Origin: CAJQQK01 sp051010015
Lineage (GTDB): Bacteria; Pseudomonadota; Alphaproteobacteria; Rhizobiales; Hyphomicrobiaceae
Length of the DNA stretch: 64,000 bases
Direction of reading: 5' to 3'
NCBI GenBank assembly: GCA_051010015.1
Contig: JBPCVZ010000098.1
Coordinates: 1-64,000, forward strand
The notes below the pieces were generated by a model. That model saw only the letters and a program-made list of their open reading frames with translations. It had not been told where the DNA came from and ran no database searches. The position numbers and the translations under genes are program-made. Of the stretch, positions 1 to 9,839 are shown piece by piece. The stretch's first letter is position 1, and each line of letters begins with the position of its first letter.

Positions 1-139
1 CGATGGCGACTGGTCGATCACCTCGCGGCATCGGGATCTGACCTCTTTACACATGACACAATACGTCAACGCAGATATTGACGAACCGCCTGATAAAGGT
101 CAATGAACAATTTGTAGACATAAACGGGCGTTCACATCC
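1..139. other. Window edge and upstream region of the IclR gene
   Basis: No gene could be assigned here. Short open frames run off the left edge and stop within about 120 bases, so the tail of an upstream gene may be present, but none of the translations is recognisable. The part next to position 140 is AT-richer than the coding DNA and is the natural place for the promoter of the iclR-hyu operon. A short inverted pair (TGAAC and GTTCA) lies within the last 40 bases; whether it is an operator is unknown. Confidence 0.4.
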
Positions 140-928
140 ATGAACACGCAGGTTAAATCGGCCGGACGCGTACTCGACGTTTTGGAGTTCATCGCGTCGC
201 ATGACAAGCCGATGTTCCTGCGCGACATCACGAGCGCCCTCGCGATTCCGAAAAGTTCGGCACATATGCTGTTGTCGACATTGTGCGCGCGTGGCTATGT
301 TACAGGCTCGGCGAATTCCGGGTTCAAACTGGCAGGCGAATTGGCAGAGTCACCCGGTTGGGTCGGCGGCCATCTGCGCCTCGTTACACGGCAAGCACAA
401 CCGGTGATGAACGAGCTTGCAAACGCGTTGATGGAGACCGCGGCGCTTGGCGTTCTCAAGTCGAACTTCGATGTCCGCGTCGTGATGTACAAGAACAGTC
501 CAGTCGAAGTGCGTTATGACATGACGGACACGGCCGAGCTGCCGGGTTACTGTTCGGCGATGGGTTATTTGCTGCTGGCGTACTCGGATCCGTCGGCAGT
601 CCGCGACTATCTCGACGGGATCGACATCGAGCCGCTCACCTCCAAGACCGTGATCTGCAAGAAGGCCATCATGCGCCGATTGCGGCGGGTGGCGGCGCGG
701 GGTTATTCGATTCACGTCGACGAACGACTAATGGGCGCGAGCGGCGCGGCTGCACCGATTCTGGCACCCAATGGCAAGGTGGTCGCTGCCTTAAACATCT
801 CGACGGTTACGCCGCGCTTCAACGCTAAGCGCGGCAGCATCATCGATCACCTGGTCGCTGCAGCAGAGCGCATCGAGCACGATGCCTTCGGCTCCGCCAT
901 GCCGCGACAAAGGCCCGGTATGAGGTAA
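140..928 (+). CDS. IclR-family transcriptional regulator
   Basis: A 262-residue protein of usual IclR length. The N-terminal third (about residues 8-65) has the winged helix-turn-helix pattern, with a recognition stretch around IPKSSAHMLLSTL; the remainder fits the IclR effector-binding domain, including DERLMGASGAAAPI near residue 195. Members of this family usually bind a small metabolite and repress or activate a neighbouring catabolic operon. The stop is three bases before the start of hyuA, so it is probably the first gene of the hyuA-hyuB-SDR-hyuA-hyuB operon and controls its own transcription. The ligand cannot be read from the sequence; a cyclic amide or a breakdown product is the natural guess. 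No anomaly was seen. Confidence 0.88.
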   Translation: MNTQVKSAGRVLDVLEFIASHDKPMFLRDITSALAIPKSSAHMLLSTLCARGYVTGSANSGFKLAGELAESPGWVGGHLRLVTRQAQPVMNELANALMETAALGVLKSNFDVRVVMYKNSPVEVRYDMTDTAELPGYCSAMGYLLLAYSDPSAVRDYLDGIDIEPLTSKTVICKKAIMRRLRRVAARGYSIHVDERLMGASGAAAPILAPNGKVVAALNISTVTPRFNAKRGSIIDHLVAAAERIEHDAFGSAMPRQRPGMR

Positions 929-931
929 GCA

Positions 932-2968
932 ATGAGTTTTCGTGTCGGCGTCGATATTGGCGGAACGTTTACGGATTTCTTCGTCTTTGACGAAAGGAAG
1001 CGTTCGACAGAAACGCTAAAAGTTCTGTCGACCCCGGAACAACCGGGCGCGGAAGTCCTGACCGGTCTCCAGCAACTCGAGAAGCGCTTTGCGATACCAG
1101 GCAGGGACATTTCCTACTTCACGCATGGCACAACGGTCGGTGTGAACACGGTCATTCAGCGCAAGGGCGCGACGCTCGCGCTGTTGACGACGGCGGGCTT
1201 CGAAGACGTCCTCGAAGTTGCCCGATTGAAGATGCCGGACCCATATGATTTGTTTTCGCGCCGGCCGGTGCCGCTGGTCGAGCGCGAGCGGGTCTTCGGC
1301 ATCACAGAGCGGATGCTGGCCGACGGGAACGTTGAGACGCCGGTCGATGAAGAAAGCGTGCGCCACGCCATCGAAGGCGCACGCGCCCGTGGCGCCGAAG
1401 CGATCGTGATCGCCCTGCTGCATGCCTACGCCAACGGTGCGCATGAGCGACAGGTGGCAGAACTCGCCAAATCGCTGGCGCCCGACGTGGACATTGTCTT
1501 ATCCAGCGAAGTCTGGCCGGTGATCCGCGAATACGAGCGCACGGTGACGGCGACGGTTTCGGGCTATGTCCAACGGCGCGTGGCCGGATATTTGACATCA
1601 CTGCAAGCGGCACTGCGCGAGGCGGGTGTCACGACGGAGCCAATGATCACCAAGTCCAACGGCGGAGTGATGCGCGCCGAACTGGGCAAGTCGGCACCCA
1701 TTCAGATGCTGCTGTCGGGCACTGCATCGGGCGTCATCGGCGCCAGCCATGTTGCAGCGCTAGCCGGCGAAGAAAATGTGCTGAGCTACGATGTCGGCGG
1801 CACCAGTGCGGATGTCGCCGTTATCCAAAGTGGCAAGCCGGCCTACGGGACCGGTGAACTCGTCGGTGAATTCCCGATCTATACACCGACCGTCGCGGTT
1901 ACCTCGATCGGTGCCGGCGGCGGCTCGATCGCGCATGTCGACAACCTTGGCGTCCTGAAGGTCGGCCCGTCCAGCGCCGGCTCCAGCCCGGGCCCAGCGT
2001 GCTACGGGCGTGGCGGCGAGCAGGCAACGATCACCGACGCCTATGCGGTGTGCGGCTGGCTCGGGCGCGGCGGGCTCGGCTATGGCGCCGTGCAGGTCGA
2101 TGTCGCAGGAGCGGAACGCGCCGTCGGTGCCATCGCCGGCCGGCTTGGCACCGGCCTTGAGCCGACCGCAGAAGCGATCATCAAGGTCTCCATCTCCGGT
2201 GTCTTTCTCGAAGTCTCGAAACTGCTGTCGCGGCAAGGGGCCGATCCGCGTCAGTTCGCACTGCTTCCGTTCGGCGGTGCCGGTCCGATGATGGCTTGCC
2301 TGCTTGCCCGCGACCTCGGCTTCCAGAAGATTATCGTGCCGCCGGCGCCGGGCGTTCTCGCCGCGTATGGCGGGCTGATCGCAGATGTCCGCAATGACTT
2401 TATCCAGACAGCGTTCGTCGATCTCGATGAAGCCAGCGCCGCGCCGCTCAAGGCGATGGCCGGGAGCCTGCGCGACAGGGCATTGACCTGGTTGCGCCAA
2501 GAGCAGCAATTCGAAGGTGAAGCGCGATTGGCGTTCTCGGCCGACATGCGATACCGCGGCCAGTCCTACGAGATTGAGGTGCCGCTGGATGCCGACTGGC
2601 TCGACAACGGCGCGCTCAAAGCAATCGCCGCCGCATTCCACCGCGAGCACGAGCGCGTCTACGAGTACGCGGACAGCGACGCTGACATTCAGGTGATCAA
2701 CCTGCGCCTCGTTGTTTCGGGTACGGCTGACCAGCCGGAGTTCGAGGCCGGCGAACCGCAACGCCGTGCCGCCGAGCCATCGGAGACGACGGAGGTGTTT
2801 TACGACGACTCCTGGCGCGCAGCGAAAGTCTATATGCGCGAGGAGCTTCGGCCCGGCGACTACTTTCCTGGTCCGGCGATCGTGCGCCAGGATGATTGCA
2901 CGACATGTCTTGTCGAAGGCTTCGACGCCGAAGTCGACCGACACGGCAACATCATCATTTCAGCGTGA
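932..2968 (+). CDS. hyuA: Hydantoinase/oxoprolinase family protein, subunit A (first copy)
   Basis: 678 residues. The actin-like ATPase N-terminus starts with GVDIGGTFTD at residues 6-15; a second phosphate motif, DVGGTSADVAVI, lies near residue 290. The family includes ATP-dependent N-methylhydantoinase, 5-oxoprolinase and acetophenone or acetone carboxylase subunits, which act with a HyuB partner on cyclic amides or ketones. A GAGG ribosome-binding site ends six bases before the ATG, inside the iclR stop region. The position just before GAGGGSIA reads V-A-V-T-S (Ala322, Thr324), whereas the second copy in this operon has D-I-H; this may change metal binding and substrate. HyuB follows after 10 bases. 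Exact substrate unknown. Confidence 0.9.
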   Translation: MSFRVGVDIGGTFTDFFVFDERKRSTETLKVLSTPEQPGAEVLTGLQQLEKRFAIPGRDISYFTHGTTVGVNTVIQRKGATLALLTTAGFEDVLEVARLKMPDPYDLFSRRPVPLVERERVFGITERMLADGNVETPVDEESVRHAIEGARARGAEAIVIALLHAYANGAHERQVAELAKSLAPDVDIVLSSEVWPVIREYERTVTATVSGYVQRRVAGYLTSLQAALREAGVTTEPMITKSNGGVMRAELGKSAPIQMLLSGTASGVIGASHVAALAGEENVLSYDVGGTSADVAVIQSGKPAYGTGELVGEFPIYTPTVAVTSIGAGGGSIAHVDNLGVLKVGPSSAGSSPGPACYGRGGEQATITDAYAVCGWLGRGGLGYGAVQVDVAGAERAVGAIAGRLGTGLEPTAEAIIKVSISGVFLEVSKLLSRQGADPRQFALLPFGGAGPMMACLLARDLGFQKIIVPPAPGVLAAYGGLIADVRNDFIQTAFVDLDEASAAPLKAMAGSLRDRALTWLRQEQQFEGEARLAFSADMRYRGQSYEIEVPLDADWLDNGALKAIAAAFHREHERVYEYADSDADIQVINLRLVVSGTADQPEFEAGEPQRRAAEPSETTEVFYDDSWRAAKVYMREELRPGDYFPGPAIVRQDDCTTCLVEGFDAEVDRHGNIIISA

Positions 2969-2978
2969 GGATGGGCAC

Positions 2979-5000
2979 ATGCAGATCGATAATGTCACAC
3001 TCGAGATCCTCAAGAACCATTCCCGTGCCGCCGCCGAGAGCATGGCCTACACGCTCTACCGCACGGCCCATTCGACGTTCGTCAAGGAAACCGAGGACTT
3101 CACGACCGGCCTGACGACACCCGCGGGCGAGACGTTCGCCACGCCAACAGAGCTGGGTGCGACATGGTTCGTCGGCCTCAACTATGGCCCTGCAATCAAG
3201 TCGATCGAGAGTTACGAGGAAGGCGACATTGGCATGACCAATGACCCCTACTCGGGCTTCGTGTGCACGCATTCACCGGACATGCATATTTGGAAACCGA
3301 TCTTTCACGATGGTGAGATCGTCGCCTATTCGGTTGGCCACATTCACAACACCGACGTCGGCGGTGCGGTCCCCGCGTCGCTCTCGCGATCGCTGACCGA
3401 GGTGCATCAGGAAGGAATTCGACTGCCGCCGACAAAGGTTCTGCAGCGCGGCGAGTTGAACCGTCAGGTGCTCGACATCTATTTCGCCAATGTCCGCGCA
3501 CCGGAGCAGAGCTGGGGCGATCTCAAGGCGCAGATTGCAGCTTGCAATACAGGCGAGAGCAAAGTCCGGGAAATGATCGCCAAGTTCGGCGTCGAGACGT
3601 TCAAGCATGGCGTCGAACGGCTGCTCGATTATGCCGAAGCGCAGGCACGCGAGATCGTGCGCGAGATCCCCGATGGCGTTTATGACTTCGCCGATTACAT
3701 GGATGAGGATTCCGTCGACGGCAAGCCGTGCCGCCTGCGCTTGCGCCTCGTGGTGGAAGGCGATGCTCTACGGTTCGACTTCACGGGCACGGACCCGCAA
3801 CTCGAATCTTCGCTGAATATTCCGACCGGCGGCGACGAACGCCACACCTTGCTGTGCGTCGGCATGGTCTACACGCTCTATTCGATCGACCCGTCGCTGT
3901 TCCTGAATTCCGGGATCGCGCGCATCCTGTCGTCCGTGCTGCCGGCCGGCACAATGATCAACCCGCAGTTCCCCGCCGCGGTCGGTATGCGCACGCTGTC
4001 GGCGAAACGCCTGCAAGGTGTGATCCTCGGCGCCTTCGCGCGCGCCCTGCCCGGAACCATGCCGGCCGCCGCCGCCTCCGGCGGGCCGATCATGAACATC
4101 AACACGACCGACAATCGCACCGGGCGTCGCGTCATGGCCGCGATCAATCCGATGGTTGGCGGCGCCGGCGGACGCGACATCGAAGATGGTGCCGACGGCT
4201 CCGGCGCCAACCAGGGTTTCCTCAAGAATACACCCGTCGAGATCACGGAAGCCGAAGTGCCGATGCGCTTCCAGCGCTACGGCCTCAAGTGCGATTCCGC
4301 TGGGCCTGGCAAGCATCGCGGCGGCTTGGCAACCGAAATGGCGTTCCAGGTCTTTGCACCGAACACCCGCATCACCGCGCGCAACCGCGATCGCTCCGTA
4401 TTTGCTGGATGGGGCATGCGCGACGGAAAGCCGGGTGCCACGTCATCCTTCATCCTCAACGCCGGGACCGAGCGCGAAGTCAATCTGCACAACACGGATA
4501 TCGTGAAGATCGGCCCAGGCGACACGATCTATGTCGCCTGTGGTGGGGCGGCCGGTTACGGCGATCCGCTGACACGTGATCCCGACGCCGTACGGCTCGA
4601 CGTTGCGCGCGGCTTCGTGTCGCCGGCAGGGGCACGCGCGGGCTACGGCGTGGTGATCGACAACGGAAAAGTCGACGCGCCGGCAACGCGCGCAGAAAGG
4701 GAACGCCTCGGCAGCGGTGAACGAAGTAATGCGTTCTTCGACTACGGCGCGGCGCGCGATGCGCACGAAGGCATATGGACGGAAGCCAACTATGCGACGC
4801 TGGCCGAACTGCTGGCACAAGTCCCCGTGCACTGGCGCTTCTACCTGAAGCACCGGCTATTCGACGCCCTCGCTGCGTTACCGGCAGACGGCCGGCATGG
4901 TGACGGTTCTGAGGTCAGGCAGATTTTCGCCGAGCTTCTCGAGGAACATCCGCAGCTGGCCATAAGCGAGACAGCCGGCGCAACCGGATCCGCGCCATGA
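2979..5000 (+). CDS. hyuB: Hydantoinase/oxoprolinase family protein, subunit B (first copy)
   Basis: 673 residues from the ATG at 2979, preceded by GTGAGG. A longer frame opens upstream at 2712, but that part overlaps hyuA and has no family similarity. The N-terminus (VTLEILKNHSRAAAESM) and the motifs NDPYSG, HSPDMH and GHIHNTDVGG are those of the HyuB domain, as is SGGPGKHRGG-like SAGPGKHRGG in the last third. A C-terminal tail of about 100 residues after the HyuB core carries a short helical segment (LAELLAQVPVHWRFYLKHRL) absent from the shorter HyuB proteins in this window. It should form the A/B complex with the preceding gene. The stop overlaps the start of the next gene as ATGA, indicating translational coupling. 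Confidence 0.88.
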   Translation: MQIDNVTLEILKNHSRAAAESMAYTLYRTAHSTFVKETEDFTTGLTTPAGETFATPTELGATWFVGLNYGPAIKSIESYEEGDIGMTNDPYSGFVCTHSPDMHIWKPIFHDGEIVAYSVGHIHNTDVGGAVPASLSRSLTEVHQEGIRLPPTKVLQRGELNRQVLDIYFANVRAPEQSWGDLKAQIAACNTGESKVREMIAKFGVETFKHGVERLLDYAEAQAREIVREIPDGVYDFADYMDEDSVDGKPCRLRLRLVVEGDALRFDFTGTDPQLESSLNIPTGGDERHTLLCVGMVYTLYSIDPSLFLNSGIARILSSVLPAGTMINPQFPAAVGMRTLSAKRLQGVILGAFARALPGTMPAAAASGGPIMNINTTDNRTGRRVMAAINPMVGGAGGRDIEDGADGSGANQGFLKNTPVEITEAEVPMRFQRYGLKCDSAGPGKHRGGLATEMAFQVFAPNTRITARNRDRSVFAGWGMRDGKPGATSSFILNAGTEREVNLHNTDIVKIGPGDTIYVACGGAAGYGDPLTRDPDAVRLDVARGFVSPAGARAGYGVVIDNGKVDAPATRAERERLGSGERSNAFFDYGAARDAHEGIWTEANYATLAELLAQVPVHWRFYLKHRLFDALAALPADGRHGDGSEVRQIFAELLEEHPQLAISETAGATGSAP

Positions 5001-5767
5001 AGATATCGTTCGAGAGCCGTAGAGTGCTTGTCACGGGTGCCGCCCGCGGTATTGGCCAGGGCATCGTTCGGGGCTTCCTGGAAAACGGTGCCGAGGTGCA
5101 CGCCGTCGACCGTTTGGGCGATGAACTGGCTGCGTTCGCGCAAGCGATCGGCGCGGACGGCGATGGTGCCGACCGGCTGACGCTGCATACGATCGATCTC
5201 GGCGAGCCGTCCGAGGTCAAGTTGCTGATCGATGCCGGCGGCGATGAACACTTCGACATCCTCGTCCACGCGGCAGGTGGCGTTCGCGGACGCCATCCGG
5301 CGCCGATCGAAGCCGTTAGCGATGACGACTGGCACGCCATCATGGACGCCAATGTCACGAGCAGCTTCAACCTGGCGCGTGCCGTGGTGCCGGGCATGAA
5401 GGCGGCCGGTCGAGGACGGATCTTACTGATCTCATCGCCGGCCGGTCTTGGCGTCAGCCTCACCGGCATTCAGGCCTACGGTACGGCCAAGGCGGCCGAG
5501 ATCGGCTTCACCCGCCAATTGGCGGCAGAACTTGGCCGGTTCGAGATCACGGTCAACTCGGTCGCGCCGGGCTTCATGCCGACAAGCCCCGACTATGTCC
5601 GCCAATGGCAGGGTTACTCACCGGAAAAACAACAATCGATCATCGAGGGCATCGCCTTGAAGCGGCTCGGTGAACCGGCGGACATCGCCCATGCCGTGAT
5701 GTTTCTCGCTTCTGACTATGCAGGTTACATAACCGGCCAGGTGCTGTCCGTCAGAGGCGGTCCTTGA
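4997..5767 (+). CDS. Short-chain dehydrogenase/reductase in the hyu operon
   Basis: 256 residues, classical SDR. The cofactor motif TGAARGIG is at residues 13-20, the structural HAAG at 91-94 replaces the common NNAG, and the catalytic set is Ser146/147, Tyr161 and Lys165 (YGTAK). The C-terminus ITGQVLSVRGG is the usual SDR ending with the common D replaced by R. The ATG overlaps the hyuB stop by four bases, so it is co-translated with the hydantoinase pair. It probably oxidises or reduces a hydroxy/keto group on the substrate or product of the HyuAB enzymes, or acts before ring opening; this is inference from context. Confidence 0.85.
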   Translation: MKISFESRRVLVTGAARGIGQGIVRGFLENGAEVHAVDRLGDELAAFAQAIGADGDGADRLTLHTIDLGEPSEVKLLIDAGGDEHFDILVHAAGGVRGRHPAPIEAVSDDDWHAIMDANVTSSFNLARAVVPGMKAAGRGRILLISSPAGLGVSLTGIQAYGTAKAAEIGFTRQLAAELGRFEITVNSVAPGFMPTSPDYVRQWQGYSPEKQQSIIEGIALKRLGEPADIAHAVMFLASDYAGYITGQVLSVRGGP

Positions 5768-5783
5768 TGCGTGAGGTGGCGTG

Positions 5784-7841
5784 ATGGCCTATGTCGTGGC
5801 GCTGGATGTCGGCGGGACTTTCACGGATGTGATCCTGGCCGCGGATCAGGGCGGTCAGTTCTGGGTGACAAAGTCTGCCTCGGTCCCGGCCGATCCTGCG
5901 AGCGGTTTTTTCGGCGGCGTCGACAAGATACTGGATCTTGCAGGCGTGAAGCCGGGTACACTCGCAAGCGTTTTGCACGGATCGACGGTCGCCACGAACG
6001 CGATCCTTGAGAGTAAATCGGCACCGGCCGGCCTCGTCACGACGGCCGGGTTTCGCCACGTACTCGAAATCGGTCGCGCGGACATTCCGAGGCACGCGAA
6101 CCTATACTCCTGGGTGAAGCCGACGCGTCCGGTTCGCCCGCGCCACATATATGAGCTTGGCGAGCGCACGCGGGCCGATGGCAGCATCATCACGGAGCCG
6201 GACGAGCGTGAGCTTGAGAAGATTGCGCGCGAAATCAAGCGCGATGAACTGGCGGCTGTCGCCATCCTGTTTCTGCACAGCTATGCGAATCCGGCGAATG
6301 AAGTGCGCGCTGCGAAGATCCTGAAAGAGCTTCTTCCAGACGTCGAGTTATCCGTTTCGTCGGATATCCTCCCGGTCTTCCGGGAGTACGAACGCGGCAT
6401 GGCGACGGTCCTCAATGCCGGTGTGCAGCCGATCATCGGGCCTTACATCGGCAAGCTCAAAGCCGGGCTCGGCGAGCGCGGGATTGCAGCACCGCTCCTT
6501 GTCATGAAATCGAACGGCGGTGTGTTTCCGCCCGAGATCGCTGCCCGGCAACCGATACACCTTGCGCTCTCCGGGCCCGCCGCCGGTGCCAAAGGCGCCG
6601 CCCACGTTGGCCAGGCCGCCGGTTTCAACGATCTCATCACTCTCGACATGGGTGGCACCAGCACCGATGTTGCGCTAATCCGCAAGGGCGAACCGGTAAC
6701 ATCGAGCACCAGCCAGGTCGCTGAATTTCCGCTCGCGTTGCCAATTATCGATATTCACACCTTAGGTGCCGGTGGCGGATCGATCGCACACATCAACGCA
6801 GCAAGTGCCCTGGCGGTCGGGCCCGAGAGTGCCGGCGCACACCCTGGCCCGGCGGCCTACGCGCTTGGCGGCACGCGTGCGACCGTCACCGATGCCAATC
6901 TCGTGCTCGGGCGCATCCCACCAACATTGCTCGACGGCGAGATTGCGCTCGATGGCGAACGCGCCGCCGATGCGATCCTGCAGGACGTTGCGCGACCACT
7001 CGGAATATCGGTTGAAGAAGCTGCGCGCGGCATCGTCGAAATCGTCGACAACAACATGATCGGCGCGCTCAAGGTGATGTCCGTCGAGCGTGGCCTCGAT
7101 CCGCAGGAGTTTTCCCTTTGCGCGTTTGGTGGTGCCGGTCCGGTTCATGCGGCGCGCCTAATGCGCCTGCTCGGGGCGCCACGCCTGCTGGTGCCGCGCC
7201 ACCCTGGGATTCTCTGCGCCATCGGCTTGATGTCGGCCGATTTCAGGTATGACTTCGTCGTCACGTGCATGCAGCGCGCCGGCGATTATGACACCGACCT
7301 CATCGGCGATACCTACAGGCAGCTCCTGGAGCAGGCCGACGCCAAGCTTGCCGAGGACGGCATTGCACGATCGCGACGCGGCTTCGAACTGGCCGCCGAT
7401 CTGCGTTACGCCCAGCAGGGCGTCGAACTGACGGTCAACCTCGGAACAGACAAGGTTTCGGATGAGACGATCAATGCGCTGTGCGCCGCGTTTCACAAGC
7501 GCCACGCGGAACTCTACACCTTCGCGGACGATGACGCCGACGTCGAGATTGTCAATTTGCGCGTTGTTGCAACCGGGACCATCGATCGCGTTCAGCCGCC
7601 GACCATCGAGCGCGCGCCGACCGGAGAGAAACCGCGCGTCGATGGCGTCAGGCGGGCTGCTCTGGATTGCGATGAGATGCACGACGTGCCGGTATTCCGG
7701 CGCGAAGCATTGTGCGCCGGGCACAACATCACCGGTCCGGCGATCGTCGACCAGCTCGACTCGACGGTCTGCATACTCGAAGGGCAGCGCGCACGTGTTG
7801 ATGATTACGCCAACCTGGTCGTCGAGGAGGCAGCAGCATGA
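5784..7841 (+). CDS. hyuA: Hydantoinase/oxoprolinase family protein, subunit A (second copy)
   Basis: 685 residues from ATG 5784; a GTG at 5781 is possible, but the GAGG at 5773-5776 fits the ATG better. ALDVGGTFTDV starts the actin-like ATPase fold and DMGGTSTDVALI is the second phosphate motif. The sequence before GAGGGSIAHI is D-I-H (Asp323, His325), the usual form in the family and unlike the first copy. The region ends with the C-terminal HyuA beta domain (NITGPAIVDQLDSTV). It is coupled to the next hyuB by an ATGA overlap. The two A/B pairs in one operon probably act on two related substrates or in successive steps. Confidence 0.9.
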   Translation: MAYVVALDVGGTFTDVILAADQGGQFWVTKSASVPADPASGFFGGVDKILDLAGVKPGTLASVLHGSTVATNAILESKSAPAGLVTTAGFRHVLEIGRADIPRHANLYSWVKPTRPVRPRHIYELGERTRADGSIITEPDERELEKIAREIKRDELAAVAILFLHSYANPANEVRAAKILKELLPDVELSVSSDILPVFREYERGMATVLNAGVQPIIGPYIGKLKAGLGERGIAAPLLVMKSNGGVFPPEIAARQPIHLALSGPAAGAKGAAHVGQAAGFNDLITLDMGGTSTDVALIRKGEPVTSSTSQVAEFPLALPIIDIHTLGAGGGSIAHINAASALAVGPESAGAHPGPAAYALGGTRATVTDANLVLGRIPPTLLDGEIALDGERAADAILQDVARPLGISVEEAARGIVEIVDNNMIGALKVMSVERGLDPQEFSLCAFGGAGPVHAARLMRLLGAPRLLVPRHPGILCAIGLMSADFRYDFVVTCMQRAGDYDTDLIGDTYRQLLEQADAKLAEDGIARSRRGFELAADLRYAQQGVELTVNLGTDKVSDETINALCAAFHKRHAELYTFADDDADVEIVNLRVVATGTIDRVQPPTIERAPTGEKPRVDGVRRAALDCDEMHDVPVFRREALCAGHNITGPAIVDQLDSTVCILEGQRARVDDYANLVVEEAAA

Positions 7842-9631
7842 CCGACCGTCAACACGCAACCGCCGCGGCGGCGGCATCGGAGCTCATCGCGCAGGAACTG
7901 ATCAAGGGCAGCCTGAATGCTGCCCGGCAGGAGATGGAGGCGCTCATCGCGCGCACGGCGATGTCGCCGTTCATTCGCGAAAAGAAGGACTATTTCACCG
8001 CATTCCTGGATCGCAACGGCCAACTCGTCGTCTCGACCGGCATCACGCTCGCCGGTAATCTTGTCGATGCCGTCCTCGAACACTACCCCGCCGACACCAT
8101 GCGCGATGGTGACCTCTACTGGTACAACGATGTTTACGGCACGAATGGCGCCGTTACCCAGACCAACGACACGGTGTTCTTGATGCCGGTCTTCGACGGC
8201 GACCGGCTTGTCGCGTTTTCAGAAGCCTGGGGTCACCTGTGGGATGTCGGTGGCACGTTTGCCGGTTCGGTCAGTCCGAACACGACCAGTATCTTTCATG
8301 AAGGAATCATGATTCCGCCCGTCCGGGTTCTGCGCGACGGCATTCTCAACGAGGAAGTGGTGCGGATCTACGCACGCAATTCACGGTTCCCGGACATTAT
8401 GAAAGGCGACCTCAATGCGTTGATGGCTGCATGCAAGCTCGGCAAGCGGCGCCTCGAGGAACTCCTGGCACGACACGGCGCGCCTGCCGTGGAACGCAGT
8501 TTTGAGATCATGCTGCGCGAGTCGGAAACGATCCTGCGCGACAAGATTTCCGAGATCCCGAACGGGACTTGGCAGTTCCAGGATTGGATCGATTCCGATG
8601 CTGTCACCGACCAGTCGTATCAAGTCAATATCCGTCTGACGAAAGGCGATGACGGGCTTGCGGTCGATCTCAGCGGTTCTTCGGATCAGGCGACGGGGCC
8701 GATCAATTTCGTGATGGACGACAGCGTCGTTGCACATATGACCGGGCTCTATCTGACACGCGATGAACCGGCCGTGCTTATGAATGCCGGTTTTGGACGG
8801 GCGATCGAGCGCGTGACCAAACGGCCGGGAAGCATCGTGTGGCCGGACTTCCCGGCTCCGGTGGGGCTGCGTTCGCACACGATGATACGGGTCGCGACCG
8901 CATTACAGGGCGTCCTGGCGCTGGCGACCAACGGCAATGCTTCGGCGGCCTCGTGCGTCTATGTCCTCTATTATCTGCGCGGTGCGGCGAACTCCGGTGC
9001 GCTCAAGTTCTGCGTCGAAGGGCTCTCGGTTGGGTATGGTGCGCGCCCGACAGCCGATGGCATCGATGCCGTCTACTTCGTTGCGCAGGAAAACTATCCT
9101 GTCGAGTTTGCCGAAATGGAGTTCGGCATCGAGATCGAGCAATTTGGGCTTCACAAGGATTCCGGTGGGCCCGGGCGCTATCGCGGCGGCTGCGGGATCG
9201 TCCGTGACATCCGCATCGGGCTTGATGAAGCGGTGCTGGGCGTACGCATGGACAACTGCCGTTACCCCGCATTTGGCGTGAACGGCGGTAGGGCCGGCCG
9301 GGCGGGAAGTATCGTCGTCAATCCGGGCTCGGCTAACGAGCGTGTTCTGCCAACGATGGGCGATGCGATTACCGTGCGGAAGGGCGACCTCCTGCGCATG
9401 ATAACGCCAGGCGGTGGCGGCTGGGGATCGCCCTTGGACCGGCCCGCCGACGATGTCCTTGGTGATGTGCTCGATGGATTCGTCTCGCCACAGAGTGCGC
9501 GCGATGGCTACGGTGTCGTCTTATGCGATGCGGATCGCAAGGTCGACGATGCGGCAACCGCGCAGCGCCGCTCGGCGATGTCACGCCACACGACGATGTT
9601 CGATCAACGGGAAGCTGTCAGGTCAGATTGA
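7838..9631 (+). CDS. hyuB: Hydantoinase/oxoprolinase family protein, subunit B (second copy)
   Basis: 597 residues, close to the compact HyuB length and without the C-terminal tail of the first copy. It starts in an ATGA overlap with hyuA. Family motifs are altered in part: the usual NDPY/GGTH stretch is N-D-V-Y-G-T-N-G-A, while the DVGGTFAGSVSPNT stretch and DSGGPGRYRGGCG (near residue 445) are retained, and the end GGGGWGSPLDRP is typical. It should pair with the second HyuA. It is the last gene of the operon; the following 208 bases contain no gene. Confidence 0.87.
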   Translation: MTDRQHATAAAAASELIAQELIKGSLNAARQEMEALIARTAMSPFIREKKDYFTAFLDRNGQLVVSTGITLAGNLVDAVLEHYPADTMRDGDLYWYNDVYGTNGAVTQTNDTVFLMPVFDGDRLVAFSEAWGHLWDVGGTFAGSVSPNTTSIFHEGIMIPPVRVLRDGILNEEVVRIYARNSRFPDIMKGDLNALMAACKLGKRRLEELLARHGAPAVERSFEIMLRESETILRDKISEIPNGTWQFQDWIDSDAVTDQSYQVNIRLTKGDDGLAVDLSGSSDQATGPINFVMDDSVVAHMTGLYLTRDEPAVLMNAGFGRAIERVTKRPGSIVWPDFPAPVGLRSHTMIRVATALQGVLALATNGNASAASCVYVLYYLRGAANSGALKFCVEGLSVGYGARPTADGIDAVYFVAQENYPVEFAEMEFGIEIEQFGLHKDSGGPGRYRGGCGIVRDIRIGLDEAVLGVRMDNCRYPAFGVNGGRAGRAGSIVVNPGSANERVLPTMGDAITVRKGDLLRMITPGGGGWGSPLDRPADDVLGDVLDGFVSPQSARDGYGVVLCDADRKVDDAATAQRRSAMSRHTTMFDQREAVRSD

Positions 9632-9682
9632 CTCGCAACAACGAGTTGACGAGCAAGCAATTCAAGGATGAAGTCTGACCTG
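9619..9682. repeat. Inverted repeat at the end of the hyu operon
   Basis: CAGGTCAGA at 9619-9627 is matched by its exact reverse complement TCTGACCTG at 9674-9682. The left arm lies in the last codons of hyuB and the right arm in the spacer before the convergent regulator gene. The 46-base separation contains a smaller arm pair (CTCG and CGAG around 9632-9645). There is no T-run after the right arm, so a factor-independent terminator is not clearly shown; an RNA-protecting hairpin or chance are both possible. Confidence 0.3.
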
Positions 9683-9839
9683 TCAGGCGATGCGTTCTGT
9701 GCGGGTCAGGCAATGTAACACTGGTCGGTACGCCCTAGTCCGAGGCGCCGCAATCGCTTCTTGGCGCAAAGTGGCTATACGGGGCCATCTGTACAGTCTG
9801 TCGCCTCGGCCGACGCATCGGACGGAAGCAGCATCGGCT

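Noticed and set aside
1..120. Tail of an upstream gene at the left edge
   Set aside because: Two frames are open from the edge for 80-115 bases but neither translation is recognisable, so no partial gene is called.
1760..2944. 394-codon open frame on the minus strand opposite hyuA
   Set aside because: Antisense of a clear HyuA coding region, without ribosome-binding site or recognisable motif.
2712..2978. N-terminal extension of the first HyuB
   Set aside because: Lies wholly within hyuA in another frame, is Arg/Ser-rich and has no HyuB similarity; the ATG at 2979 has a ribosome-binding site.
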